Source: Kutzneria sp. 744
GTDB lineage: Bacteria > Actinomycetota > Actinomycetes > Mycobacteriales > Pseudonocardiaceae
Length of the DNA stretch: 43,956 bases
Direction of reading: 5' to 3'
Assembly (NCBI RefSeq): GCF_000568255.1
Contig: NZ_KK037166.1
Span: forward strand, 1,446,363-1,490,318
Made by a program: the position numbers and the translations under genes
Notes under the pieces: model-generated
The model's database searches: none
Told to the model about the DNA's origin: nothing
Seen by the model: the letters and a program-made list of their open reading frames with translations, nothing else
Shown here: positions 24,705 to 32,550 of the stretch, piece after piece
Position numbering within the stretch: the first letter of the stretch is position 1
How the letters are laid out: every line of letters begins with the position of its first letter

Positions 24705-25428
24705 ATGACCGAGGACTACGGGACCTTCCTGCGTGACGAGCTGGGCCGCGTCGAGCTTCACAACGTTTTACACGCTGGACAAGGTCGCGGACGTGCTGCT
24801 CGCCGCCATCAAGGCGGACGGCACGGTGCTCACCGCGGGCGCCGGGCACTCGCTGGCCGCCGTCGCCGAGACCTTCTACCGCGCGGGCGGCCTGGCCTGC
24901 GTGCGCCCGCTGTACCACCCGTCGCTGCTGCCCATGCACGGCGCGCTGTCCAGCACGACGGCCGAACGCCGGTCGGGCCTGGCGGCCGAGGTCCTGGACG
25001 GCGTGGAGCTGACCGACAAGGACGTGCTGATCATCTTCTCCACCTCGGGCATCAACCCGTACCCGGTGGAGCTGGCCCGGCAGGCCAAGGCCGCCGGCAC
25101 GCCGGTAGTGGCCTTCACCTCGATCGCCACCAGCTCGGTCGCCCCGAAGCGGGCCGGCACCACGCTGGCCGAGGAGGCCACGTTCGTGCTGGACAACCTG
25201 GTCATTCCAGGCGACGCCGCCTACCCGCCGGCCGCGCCGGTGACCGCGCCCAGCTCGTCGCTGGCCAACGCGTTCCTGTGGAACCTGCTGCTGGTGCGGC
25301 TGCTGGACCGCGCGACCGCGACCGGATTCGACCTGCCGCTGTGGCGCAGCGCCAACGTGGAGGGCGGCGACGCGGCCAACAAGGCGATGCTGGCCAAGTA
25401 CACGCCCCGCATCGACGTGCTGGCGTGA
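24705..25428 (+). CDS. SIS-domain sugar-phosphate isomerase-like protein, one apparent +1 frameshift
   Basis: MTEDYGTFLRDELGRVELHNV reads from ATG 24705, with GGAGG in front. The homologous continuation TLDKVADVLLAAIKADGTVLTAGAGHS is one frame over. Removing one T from the TTTT at 24766-24769 fuses them into 240 residues with the expected join ELHNVYTLDKV. The SIS core shows LTAGAGHSLAAVAETFYRAGG, then IIFSTSGINPYPVELARQAKAAGTPVVAFTS (phosphosugar-binding Ser/Thr). SIS domains bind phosphosugars. As it stands, a shortened protein could start at ATG 24733 in the second frame. Confidence 0.8.
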
Positions 25429-25484
25429 CGGAACAGACACCGGCGGTGAGTAGAAATACCGAGGAAAGGAAGTCGGGGAGGGTC

Positions 25485-25490
25485 TAGCGT
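25485..25490 (+). promoter_or_regulatory. -10 box for leaderless penicillin-binding protein gene
   Basis: TAGCGT ends five bases before the ATG at 25496. An alternative in-frame ATG at 25523 lacks a better signal. Confidence 0.45.
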
Positions 25491-25495
25491 CCGTC

Positions 25496-27112
25496 ATGAC
25501 GCTCAAGGGGGGCTTGAACTTCATGCAGTCGAAGACCAGATGGTGGATCCTGGGCACGGGCGGCACGGCGGTGGTCGTGGTCATCTCACTCGCCGGTTAT
25601 CTGCTGTTCGCGCCCGGACCGCCGTCGTCCCATGCCGCAAGCGCGACGACGGCGGAGCAGCCCGCGGCGACGGCCGACAGTGTGGCGCAGGACTACGCGC
25701 ACTCCTTCGGCGCGCTCGAGACCACGGCCGCCGCCCAGTTGACCGATGATCCGACGGCGGCGACCGCGGCGCTCACGGTCGTGTACAAGAACATGAGCAA
25801 TGCTCGACTGACCGCGAGCCTGGTCGGGCCGGTGGCCAACAACGCCGCCACCATGAACGTGGACTGGCACGCCGGCACGCTCGACCTGGCCTACCAGGCA
25901 CCGCTGCAACTGGTGCAGCGCAACGGGAAATGGCTCGTGCACTGGTCGGACGCGGACATCCATCCGGAGCTGGCCAAGGGGCAGTCGCTGACCCTGCGGA
26001 CCACGCCCGGCGGCTCGTCGCTGACCGACCGCGACGGCAAGCCGCTCGCGCTCGACGCCGTGCCGAAGACACTCAAAGCCGGTGTGCAGCAAGCGATCGG
26101 GGGCGATCTCCAGGCCGTCGACGGGCACTCGATCACCATCGTCGACACCACCGGCGCCGACGTGAAGACCCTGCAAACCCAAGAGGGCGCCAAAAAAGCG
26201 GCCTACGCGCTGACCATCGACACCGCCACGCAGGCAGCGGCCCAGAAGGCGGTGGACGGCTTCCAGGGCGCGGCCACGATCGTGGCGTTACAGGCCTCGA
26301 CCGGCGAGATCCTCGGCATCGCCACCAACAGCGCGTTCGACAGCGGCTCACTGAGCCCGCTGACCGGCACGTTCCCGCCCGGCTCCACGTTCAAGATCGT
26401 GACGTCGACCGCGGCGCTGCAGCACGGCCTGACCTCGAACTCCACGGTGTCGTGCCCGAACACCGTCCACATCGGACCGCGCACGATCCCCAACGAGGGC
26501 ACGCTCAAGCTGGGCGCGGCGCCGGACTACGCCACCCCGCTGATCCAGGCCTTCGCGCAGTCCTGCAACACCACGTTCGCCCAGGTCGCGGCGAATCTGG
26601 GCGCGAACGACCTGCCCACCGCCGCCCGACAGCTCGGCCTCGGCGTGGACTTCGACATCCCGGGCATCACGACCAACACCGGACGCGTCGATGCCGCGAC
26701 CGACGAGGTGGACCGCGCGGTCGACGGCTTCGGCCAGGGGACCGACCTGGTCAGCCCCTTCGGCATGGCGGTCGTCGCCGCCACCGTCCACAACGGACAG
26801 GTGCCGACGCCGGTGCTGATCAGGGGTCAGCAGAGCACCGCGGACGGCAAGGTCGCGGCACCGCCCGCGAGCGTGCTCACCCAGGTGCGGAGCATGATGC
26901 GCGAGGTGTGCACATCGGGCACCGCACGGGCGCTGGCCCCGCTGGCCGGCACGTACGGCAAGACCGGCACGGCCGAGGTCGGCGACGGACCGGCCCACGG
27001 CTGGTTCGTCGGCTACCGCAACGACGTGGCCTTCGCGGTGCTGCTGCCGCACGCGGACTCGTCCGCACCCGCGGTGACCCTGGCGGGCAGCTTCCTGCGC
27101 GCGATCGGCTGA
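25496..27112 (+). CDS. Class B penicillin-binding protein with NTF2-like (MecA_N) domain
   Basis: A 538-residue protein with one membrane anchor (about residues 17-38). The NTF2-like MecA_N domain spans about residues 58-155 (DSVAQDYAHSF to KWLVHWSDADIHPEL). A linker/dimerisation region follows to about 250, then a transpeptidase with SxxK Ser297-Lys300 (PPGSTFKI), SxN Ser356-Asn358 (QSCNTTF) and KTG 489-491 (TYGKTGTAE). It cross-links peptidoglycan outside the membrane. The MecA_N arrangement is that of PBP2a/PBP3-type enzymes, some of which have low beta-lactam affinity. Resistance is not shown here. It stands alone, not in a division cluster. Confidence 0.92.
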   Translation: MTLKGGLNFMQSKTRWWILGTGGTAVVVVISLAGYLLFAPGPPSSHAASATTAEQPAATADSVAQDYAHSFGALETTAAAQLTDDPTAATAALTVVYKNMSNARLTASLVGPVANNAATMNVDWHAGTLDLAYQAPLQLVQRNGKWLVHWSDADIHPELAKGQSLTLRTTPGGSSLTDRDGKPLALDAVPKTLKAGVQQAIGGDLQAVDGHSITIVDTTGADVKTLQTQEGAKKAAYALTIDTATQAAAQKAVDGFQGAATIVALQASTGEILGIATNSAFDSGSLSPLTGTFPPGSTFKIVTSTAALQHGLTSNSTVSCPNTVHIGPRTIPNEGTLKLGAAPDYATPLIQAFAQSCNTTFAQVAANLGANDLPTAARQLGLGVDFDIPGITTNTGRVDAATDEVDRAVDGFGQGTDLVSPFGMAVVAATVHNGQVPTPVLIRGQQSTADGKVAAPPASVLTQVRSMMREVCTSGTARALAPLAGTYGKTGTAEVGDGPAHGWFVGYRNDVAFAVLLPHADSSAPAVTLAGSFLRAIG

Positions 27113-27199
27113 TCCCAACTGATCACCCGGACGGCGTTGATCACCCTATCGGACCAAGGGGTTCAAGGCGTGAAACGGTCGTCCGGGTGCAGCCTCGCC

Positions 27200-27409
27200 C
27201 TACTTCTTCTTGGTCCTGGTAGCACCGCCCCGGCCCCGAAGAGTGACGCCGGACTCGGACAACACCCGGTGCACGAAGCCGTAGGAACGCCCCGTGGACT
27301 CCGCGAGCGCGCGGATGCTGGCGCCCTTCTCGTACTTCTTCTTCAGGTCAGCGGCCAGCTTGTCCCGCGTGGGCCCCGTGATCCGGGCGCCCTTCTTCAG
27401 GTCAGCCAC
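27200..27409 (-). CDS. Small helix-turn-helix protein
   Basis: A 69-residue protein from GTG 27409 (VADLKKGARITGPTRDKL), with GGAAGG upstream. The centre KKKYEKGASIRALAESTGRSYGFVHRVLSESGV is a single HTH resembling the resolvase C-terminal HTH. The tail GRGGATRTKKK is basic. Very similar short proteins are conserved across streptomycetes and relatives, and a nucleoid or DNA-binding role is assumed but untested. The longer reading to 27514 adds no recognisable sequence. It converges on the penicillin-binding protein gene. Confidence 0.8.
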   Translation of the reverse strand: MADLKKGARITGPTRDKLAADLKKKYEKGASIRALAESTGRSYGFVHRVLSESGVTLRGRGGATRTKKK

Positions 27410-27609
27410 CTTGTCCCGCCTTCCGTGGGAGTGCAGGTCGGGCCCCGTTCGGCCCCTGTCGTCGCAATGATCGAACACGACGGGCCCGAACGCCAGACGA
27501 TCAAGCAAAATCATCGCTCGGTGATCGTTGAGTTACCTCTGGCTGATCACCGGAGTGAATGAAGTGATCAGAGTGGCCATTGATGCAGATCAGCGCCTCG
27601 ACCAGCGGA

Positions 27610-29238
27610 TCAGGCCAGCTCGATCAACTCGAGGTAGTCCTCCGACCAGTGGTCCTCCTGGCCGTCCGGCAACAGGATCACCCGCTCGGGTTCCAGGGCC
27701 TGCACGGCGCCCGGGTCGTGGGTCACGAGCACGACCGCGCCCTCGAAGCGCCGCAGCGCGTCCAGCACCTGCTCCCGGCTGGCCGGGTCCAAGTTGTTGG
27801 TTGGCTCATCCAACAGAAGCACGTTGGCCGCGCTGGACACAAGGCCCGCCAGCGCGAGCCGGGTCTTCTCGCCGCCGGACAGCGTGCCCGCCGGCTGGTC
27901 CAGCTGCTCCCCGCTGAACAGGAACGTGCCGAGCAGCGACCGCAGCTGCTGCTCCTGCGTGTCCGGCGCGGCGTGCCGGATGTTGGCCCAGACCGACGCG
28001 TCGTGGTCGAGGGTCTCGTGCTCCTGCGCGTAGTAGCCGATCCGCAGGCCGTGCCCGGGCACGAGCTCGCCGGCGTCCGGCTTCTCCATGCTGCCCAACA
28101 GCCGCAGCAGCGTGGTCTTGCCGGCGCCGTTGAGCCCGAGCACCACGACCTTGCTGCCCCGGTCGATGGCCAGGTCGACGCCGGTGAAGATCTCCAGCGA
28201 GCCGTAGGACTTGCTCAGACCCTCGGCCATCAGCGGCGTCTTGCCGCACGGGGCCGGCTGCGGGAAGCGGATCTTGGCCACCTTGTCGGCGACGCGCTGG
28301 TCCTCCAGCCCGGACAGCAGCTTCTCGGCCCGCTTGGCCATGTTCTGCGCGGCCACCGCCTTGGTCGCCTTGGCCCGCATCTTGTCGGCCTGGGCCATCA
28401 GCGCGGACGCCTTCTTCTCGGCGTTGGCCCGCTCGCGGCGGCGGCGCTTCTCGTCGCTGGCCCGGGCTTCGAGGTACTTGCCCCAGCCCATGTTGTACAG
28501 GTCGACCTCGCCGCGGGTGGCGTCGAGGAACCAGACCTTGTTGACCACGTCGGCCAGCAGCTCGACATCGTGGCTGATCACGACCAGGCCGCCGGTGTGC
28601 TGCTTGAGGAAGGACCGCAGCCACGAGATGGAGTCGGCGTCGAGGTGGTTGGTCGGCTCGTCGAGCAACAGCGTGGTGCCGGCCTTGCCGCCGACGCCGG
28701 ACTCCGAGGCGCCGAACAGGATCCGGGCCAGCTCCACGCGACGGCGCTGGCCGCCGGACAGCGTGCTCAGCGGCTGCGCCAGCACGCGGTCGGCCAGGGC
28801 CAGGTTGGCGCAGATGCGGGCCGCTTCGCTCTCGGCCGCGTAGCCGCCGAGGGCGCCGAAACGCTCCTCCAGCCGGCCGTACTTGCGGACCGCCTTGTCC
28901 AGCGCGTCCTGGTCGACCAGCTCGGCCATGCTGGTCTGCGCCTTCTCCATCTCGCGCAGCAGCTGGTCGAGGCCGCGGGCGGACAGCACGCGGTCCTTGG
29001 CCGTGACCGACAGGTCGCCCTCGCGCGGATCCTGTGGCAGGTAACCGAGTTCGCCGCTGCGGCGGACCTCGCCCGCGTAGGGCTGGCCCTCGCCGGCGAG
29101 CACCCGCAGCGAGGTCGTCTTGCCGGCGCCGTTGCGGCCGACGAGGCCGATCCGGTCACCCGGCTGCACGCGCAGCGTGGCGTCGGAGAGCAGGATGCGC
29201 GAACCCGCGCGCAGTTCAAGGTCAGTGACGGTGATCAA
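27610..29238 (-). CDS. ABC-F family ATPase
   Basis: A 542-residue soluble protein with two ABC cassettes and no membrane segments. The start is TTG 29238 (ITVTDLELRAGSRILL) after GGAG. Cassette 1 has GLVGRNGAGKTT, LSGGQRRRVEL and LLLDEPTNHLD. The ABC-F linker helices are rich in Lys/Arg/Ala (KRRRRERANAEKKASALMAQ). Cassette 2 has VLGLNGAGKTT, LSGGEKTRLAL and LLLDEPTNNLD. ABC-F proteins act on the ribosome E site as translation factors or antibiotic-protection proteins; the short C-terminus does not tell which. The leader with a mini-ORF and hairpin upstream suggests translation-coupled attenuation. Confidence 0.93.
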   Translation of the reverse strand: MITVTDLELRAGSRILLSDATLRVQPGDRIGLVGRNGAGKTTSLRVLAGEGQPYAGEVRRSGELGYLPQDPREGDLSVTAKDRVLSARGLDQLLREMEKAQTSMAELVDQDALDKAVRKYGRLEERFGALGGYAAESEAARICANLALADRVLAQPLSTLSGGQRRRVELARILFGASESGVGGKAGTTLLLDEPTNHLDADSISWLRSFLKQHTGGLVVISHDVELLADVVNKVWFLDATRGEVDLYNMGWGKYLEARASDEKRRRRERANAEKKASALMAQADKMRAKATKAVAAQNMAKRAEKLLSGLEDQRVADKVAKIRFPQPAPCGKTPLMAEGLSKSYGSLEIFTGVDLAIDRGSKVVVLGLNGAGKTTLLRLLGSMEKPDAGELVPGHGLRIGYYAQEHETLDHDASVWANIRHAAPDTQEQQLRSLLGTFLFSGEQLDQPAGTLSGGEKTRLALAGLVSSAANVLLLDEPTNNLDPASREQVLDALRRFEGAVVLVTHDPGAVQALEPERVILLPDGQEDHWSEDYLELIELA

Positions 29239-29281
29239 GGGAGACTCCGGGGTCGAGGGTGATCGCGGGCAAGGCACGTCC

Positions 29282-29306
29282 GCCCACCGGCTCGCGGCCG
29301 GCGGGC
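29282..29306 (-). promoter_or_regulatory. Candidate attenuator hairpin in ABC-F leader
   Basis: GCCCGCCGGC pairs with GCCGGTGGGC (one G-U) over a 5-base loop, between the mini-ORF stop and the ABC-F start. Confidence 0.45.
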
Positions 29307-29317
29307 CCGGAGGCCGC

Positions 29318-29338
29318 CTAGCAGATCAGCTTGATCAC
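29318..29338 (-). CDS. Six-residue leader peptide ahead of ABC-F gene
   Basis: GTG ATC AAG CTG ATC TGC TAG encodes MIKLIC. It begins six bases after a TAAACT -10 box, so it is probably leaderless and translated first on the ABC-F message. The GC-rich hairpin follows 11 bases after its stop. Ribosome stalling on such peptides is a known switch for antibiotic-resistance ABC-F genes; here it is an inference from layout. Confidence 0.5.
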   Translation of the reverse strand: MIKLIC

Positions 29339-29344
29339 GCACCC

Positions 29345-29350
29345 AGTTTA
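29345..29350 (-). promoter_or_regulatory. -10 box for ABC-F leader transcript
   Basis: TAAACT on the minus strand, six bases upstream of the leader GTG at 29338. No clear -35 box is seen. Confidence 0.45.
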
Positions 29351-29440
29351 CGTGCTCATGCGAACCGATTTCGCCAACCCCGGGCTTCGGTCCGCGGTTG
29401 TGACGCGACGCACAGCGACAAGACGTCAAATGTGAATGTC

Positions 29441-29471
29441 TTGACTAGTCCATTCGAGCTATGCCTACACT
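29441..29471 (+). promoter_or_regulatory. Promoter candidate for the tandem GH-A-like genes
   Basis: TTGACT and TACACT are 19 bases apart, about 145 bases before the first TTG start. Three dyads lie between this promoter and the gene. Confidence 0.45.
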
Positions 29472-29485
29472 CCATCGGCCCTAAT

Positions 29486-29508
29486 GAAGTTGCTAGATCA
29501 ACAACTTC
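29486..29508. promoter_or_regulatory. Dyad GAAGTTG-N9-CAACTTC
   Basis: A perfect 7-bp inverted repeat just downstream of the predicted -10 box, placed where a repressor or an RNA hairpin could act. Confidence 0.4.
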
Positions 29509-29520
29509 CAGTGACCGCCC

Positions 29521-29548
29521 GAGATCAATTTCCGCCGCCGTTGATCTC
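29521..29548. promoter_or_regulatory. Dyad GAGATCAA-N12-TTGATCTC
   Basis: A perfect 8-bp inverted repeat in the same leader. Confidence 0.4.
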
Positions 29549-29555
29549 TTTCCGG

Positions 29556-29569
29556 GGTAAGCGCTTTCC
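29556..29569. promoter_or_regulatory. LacI-family-type operator
   Basis: GGTAAGCGCTTTCC is symmetrical around the central CG with one mismatched pair. It resembles operators of LacI-type sugar repressors (AAGCGCTT core). A TTGACG -35-like box follows at 29571. The cognate regulator is not in the window. Confidence 0.5.
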
Positions 29570-29616
29570 CTTGACGCTGCCGCGCGCCCGGAATCCGACC
29601 CGGTGAGGGGATTTCC

Positions 29617-30606
29617 TTGCTCCGACCACGCAAGTGGCTGCCTGCCGCGGCCGCGACCCTGCTTGCCGTCCTCGTCACGCCGACCGCCGTGGCCGCACCT
29701 GCCGGTCCGCTGGAGGCGGGCGGCTCCAACTACGACTTCTACTCGTTGAGCGGCGGCTGCGACCGCGAGCCGTACGGCACCGTCGACAGCTTCGACCGGG
29801 GCCGCGACACCATCACCGCGCAGCTGGCCCAGATGTACTCCGCCGGCCAGCGGCGGCTGCGCATCGGGATCTTCCACCAGCACGGCGCCGATTCCGGCAC
29901 GGTGATGGACTCCAGCACCGGCGATCTCTCCCCTGTCGATCGCCAGCAGCTCGTCGACCTGCTCGCGGCGGTGCGCTCCGCCGGGTTCCAGGAGATCGAG
30001 GTGGCCTTCCACCCGCAGGGCGACGACGACCCGCACAACTGGAACGCCATGGACTCCTCCGCGTACGAGGAGGACTGGGGCGTCATCTCGCAGCTGCACC
30101 CGTTGATCGAGGCCGCCGGCATCCCGTACCGGATCGACCTGCTCAACGAGGGCATGCCCATGTCCAACGAGACCGTGCTGCGGCAGTACACGCAGCGGCT
30201 GTGGGCCGACTACACCGGGCGCTTCGGCCGTGACGACACCGTCGGCTTCTCCATGACGGTGTGGATCGCCGACCGTGCCACCCAGCTCTCCGCCGTCTAC
30301 GGCGACAACCCGCCCGACGTGTTCGACGTGCACCTCTACGGCGACAGCTGGAACGGTGACGAGTACAGTCAGTTCGTCGACGCCGACAAGAAGATGACCT
30401 CCTTGGGCTACCACCAGCCGTGGATCATCGGCGAGACCTTCTTCGACGACGCCACCGCCGCCGACGGCATCCGCCGCGCCATCGCCGACACCGGCCGCTC
30501 CGTGCGCTACCTGACCCAGTGGCCCCTGACCCGGGCCAAGCAGTGCTCCGACGTCGACCAGGCCCCACCCATCTCCTACGCCGCCTTCAGCGCCGCCGGC
30601 TTTTAG
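29617..30606 (+). CDS. Secreted putative clan GH-A glycoside hydrolase, copy 1
   Basis: A 329-residue protein from TTG 29617 with GAGGGG upstream. The signal peptide runs to about residue 27 (LLAVLVTPTAVAAPA). The sequence follows the order of a GH-A TIM barrel: RRLRIGIFHQHG, EIEVAFHPQG, YRIDLLNEGMP (Asn177-Glu178, acid/base position), DVFDVHLYGDSW, WIIGETFF (Glu273, nucleophile position) and YLTQWPL. I cannot place it in a known GH family. Its twin lies 150 bases downstream, and about three quarters of the residues are the same. Sugar-type operator sequences upstream support a role in polysaccharide breakdown. The catalytic assignment is inferred. Confidence 0.75.
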   Translation: MLRPRKWLPAAAATLLAVLVTPTAVAAPAGPLEAGGSNYDFYSLSGGCDREPYGTVDSFDRGRDTITAQLAQMYSAGQRRLRIGIFHQHGADSGTVMDSSTGDLSPVDRQQLVDLLAAVRSAGFQEIEVAFHPQGDDDPHNWNAMDSSAYEEDWGVISQLHPLIEAAGIPYRIDLLNEGMPMSNETVLRQYTQRLWADYTGRFGRDDTVGFSMTVWIADRATQLSAVYGDNPPDVFDVHLYGDSWNGDEYSQFVDADKKMTSLGYHQPWIIGETFFDDATAADGIRRAIADTGRSVRYLTQWPLTRAKQCSDVDQAPPISYAAFSAAGF

Positions 30607-30616
30607 TCCCCGGCTT

Positions 30617-30644
30617 ATGCAGGGAAGGACGCCTTACCCTCGTT
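30617..30644 (+). repeat. Half copy of a 26-bp-stem hairpin repeat
   Basis: The 28 bases starting ATGCAGGGAAGG are identical to 40431-40458, the left arm and loop start of the perfect hairpin there. Here the right arm is missing and an A-rich tract (about 30645-30680) follows instead. Confidence 0.8.
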
Positions 30645-30756
30645 GAAAAACAAAAAAATAAAACCCAAAATCAATGAAGATAGTGACACGACGGAACGGG
30701 GCGGGGAGGGGTGCCAGGCTGGTGCCTGGTGATCGGCACGGGTGAAGGGGCGTTCC

Positions 30757-31728
30757 TTGCTTCGACCGCGCGAGTGGCTGCCCGTGGCGTTGGCGATCGT
30801 GGTGGGCCTCGCGGCGATCCCCCTTCACCCGGTGGCCGAGCCGCAGGACGTCGGCGGCTCCAACTACGACTTCTACGGCCTGGCCAACGGCTGCGGCCGT
30901 GAGGCGTACGGCACCGTGGACAGCTTCGACCGGGGCCGCGACACCATCACCGCGCAGCTGAGCCAGATGTACTCCGCCGGCCAGCGGCGGCTGCGCATCG
31001 GGATCTTCCACCAGCACGGGCGGGACACCGGCACGGTGATGGACTCCAGCACCGGCGACCTGTCCCCCGCCGACCGTCGGCAGCTGACCGAGCTGCTGGC
31101 GACCGTCAAGAAGGCGGGCTTCCAGGAGATCGAGGTGGCCTTCCACCCGCAGGGCGACGACTCCCCGCAGGACTGGGACGCCATGGACGAGCAGGCGTAC
31201 CGGGAGAACTGGAGCCTGATCGCCAACCTGCATCCGCTGATCGCCGCCGCCGGCATCCCCTACAAGATCGATCTGCTCAACGAGGGCATGCCGATGTCGA
31301 CCGAGCCGGTGCTGCGCCAGTACGCGAAGCGGCTGTGGGCCGACTACACGGCGAAGTTCGGCAAGGCCGACACGGTCGGGTTCTCGATGACGGTGTGGAT
31401 CGCCGACCGTGCCACCCAGCTGCCCACCGTCTACGGCTCGAACCCGCCCGACCTGTTCGACGTGCACCTGTACGGCGACAGCTGGAACGGCGGCGAGTAC
31501 TCCCAGTTCGTGCAGGCCGACAAGAAGATGACCTCGCTGGGCTACCGCCAGCCGTGGATCATCGGCGAGACCTACTTCGACGACGTCCTGGCCGCGCAGG
31601 GCATCCGGCAGGCCATCGGCGCCACCGGCCGCCAGGTCCGATACATCACCCAGTGGCCGCTCAGCCGCGACCGCCGGTGCGCCGATGTCGACGTCGCCCC
31701 GCCGACCCGCTTCCTGACCGGCATCTAG
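30757..31728 (+). CDS. Secreted putative clan GH-A glycoside hydrolase, copy 2
   Basis: A 323-residue protein. The TTG at 30757 (LLRPREWLPVALAIVV) is chosen because it aligns with the start of copy 1 and has AAGGGG in front; an in-frame GTG at 30742 is the alternative. A short signal peptide ends near HPVAEPQ. The same motifs as copy 1 are kept: GGSNYDFYGLANGC, IDLLNEGMP, FDVHLYGDSW, IIGETYFDD and YITQWPL, so both candidate catalytic Glu residues persist. The stop TAG overlaps the stop of the convergent LLM gene at a CTAG. Retention of both copies with intact motifs suggests either dosage or slightly different specificity. Confidence 0.75.
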   Translation: MLRPREWLPVALAIVVGLAAIPLHPVAEPQDVGGSNYDFYGLANGCGREAYGTVDSFDRGRDTITAQLSQMYSAGQRRLRIGIFHQHGRDTGTVMDSSTGDLSPADRRQLTELLATVKKAGFQEIEVAFHPQGDDSPQDWDAMDEQAYRENWSLIANLHPLIAAAGIPYKIDLLNEGMPMSTEPVLRQYAKRLWADYTAKFGKADTVGFSMTVWIADRATQLPTVYGSNPPDLFDVHLYGDSWNGGEYSQFVQADKKMTSLGYRQPWIIGETYFDDVLAAQGIRQAIGATGRQVRYITQWPLSRDRRCADVDVAPPTRFLTGI

Positions 31729-32540
31729 GACACCAACGGCCGCACCTGCTCGGCCACGAAGCGCACGAAGCCGACGGGATCGGGCTCGTCGCCGGTGGGC
31801 TGCAGGATGACCGTGTCGGCCCCGGCGTCGGCCAGCTCACGGACGGCGGCCGCGACCGTCTCGGCGTCGCCGGCCACACCGTGCTCGGGGTCGTTGCGGC
31901 GCAGGCGCTCCAGGGCGCCGGGACCGGTGGCCACGTGCAGGGCGGCGATGATCTCGTGGTCGATGTACTCCCGCAGCCGGCGAACACCCTCGACGGTCTC
32001 ATCGGCCACGAGCAGCGTGCCGTCGGCCGATTCGGCGGTCAGCCGCAGGGTCTTGGGCCCCTGGCCGCCGGCGTACACCTTCACCGGGCTCGACGGCGGC
32101 CAGTCCAGGCGGACCCGGTCCAGCTTCACGTACCGGCCGTCGACCGTGACCTCCTCGCCCCGCAACAACGCCCGCAGCGCGTCGAGGTACTCCCGCAGCA
32201 GCGTCATCGGCGAGGCCACGCGGGCCCCGGTCTGCCCCATCCAGCTCTGCACGCCGTGACCGACGCCGACGATCACCCGATCGGGGAACAGCCGGTGCAG
32301 GGTGGCCACCTCCATGCCGGCCAGTGCGACGTTGCGCAGCGGAACCGGCAGCAGCCCGATGCCGACGCGGACCCGCTCCGTCCAGGCGAGTGCGGCGGCC
32401 GCGGCGGCGATGCCGCTCTCCGAGAAGCAGTCCTCCCACACCCACAGCTGCTCCAGGCCCAGCGCCTCGGCCGTCTCGGCCATGGGGCGCAGGGTCTCGG
32501 GCGGGAACTGGGGGCGGAACACGGTGCCGAGGGCAGTCAT
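31725..32540 (-). CDS. LLM-class F420-dependent oxidoreductase-like protein
   Basis: A 271-residue protein from ATG 32540. Luciferase-like barrel features are FRPQFPPETLRPMAETAEALGLEQLWVWED, RVRVGIGLLPVPLRN, LHRLFPDRVIVGVGHGV, MTLLREYLDALRALLRGE and VKVYAGGQGPKTLRLTAESADG. Actinobacterial members of this type mostly use F420, but FMN cannot be excluded. It ends at a shared CTAG with the convergent GH-A-like gene. The alpha/beta hydrolase gene lies 10 bases upstream on the same strand, so the two are likely co-transcribed. Confidence 0.9.
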   Translation of the reverse strand: MTALGTVFRPQFPPETLRPMAETAEALGLEQLWVWEDCFSESGIAAAAAALAWTERVRVGIGLLPVPLRNVALAGMEVATLHRLFPDRVIVGVGHGVQSWMGQTGARVASPMTLLREYLDALRALLRGEEVTVDGRYVKLDRVRLDWPPSSPVKVYAGGQGPKTLRLTAESADGTLLVADETVEGVRRLREYIDHEIIAALHVATGPGALERLRRNDPEHGVAGDAETVAAAVRELADAGADTVILQPTGDEPDPVGFVRFVAEQVRPLVS

Positions 32541-32550
32541 GCCGCCTTTC

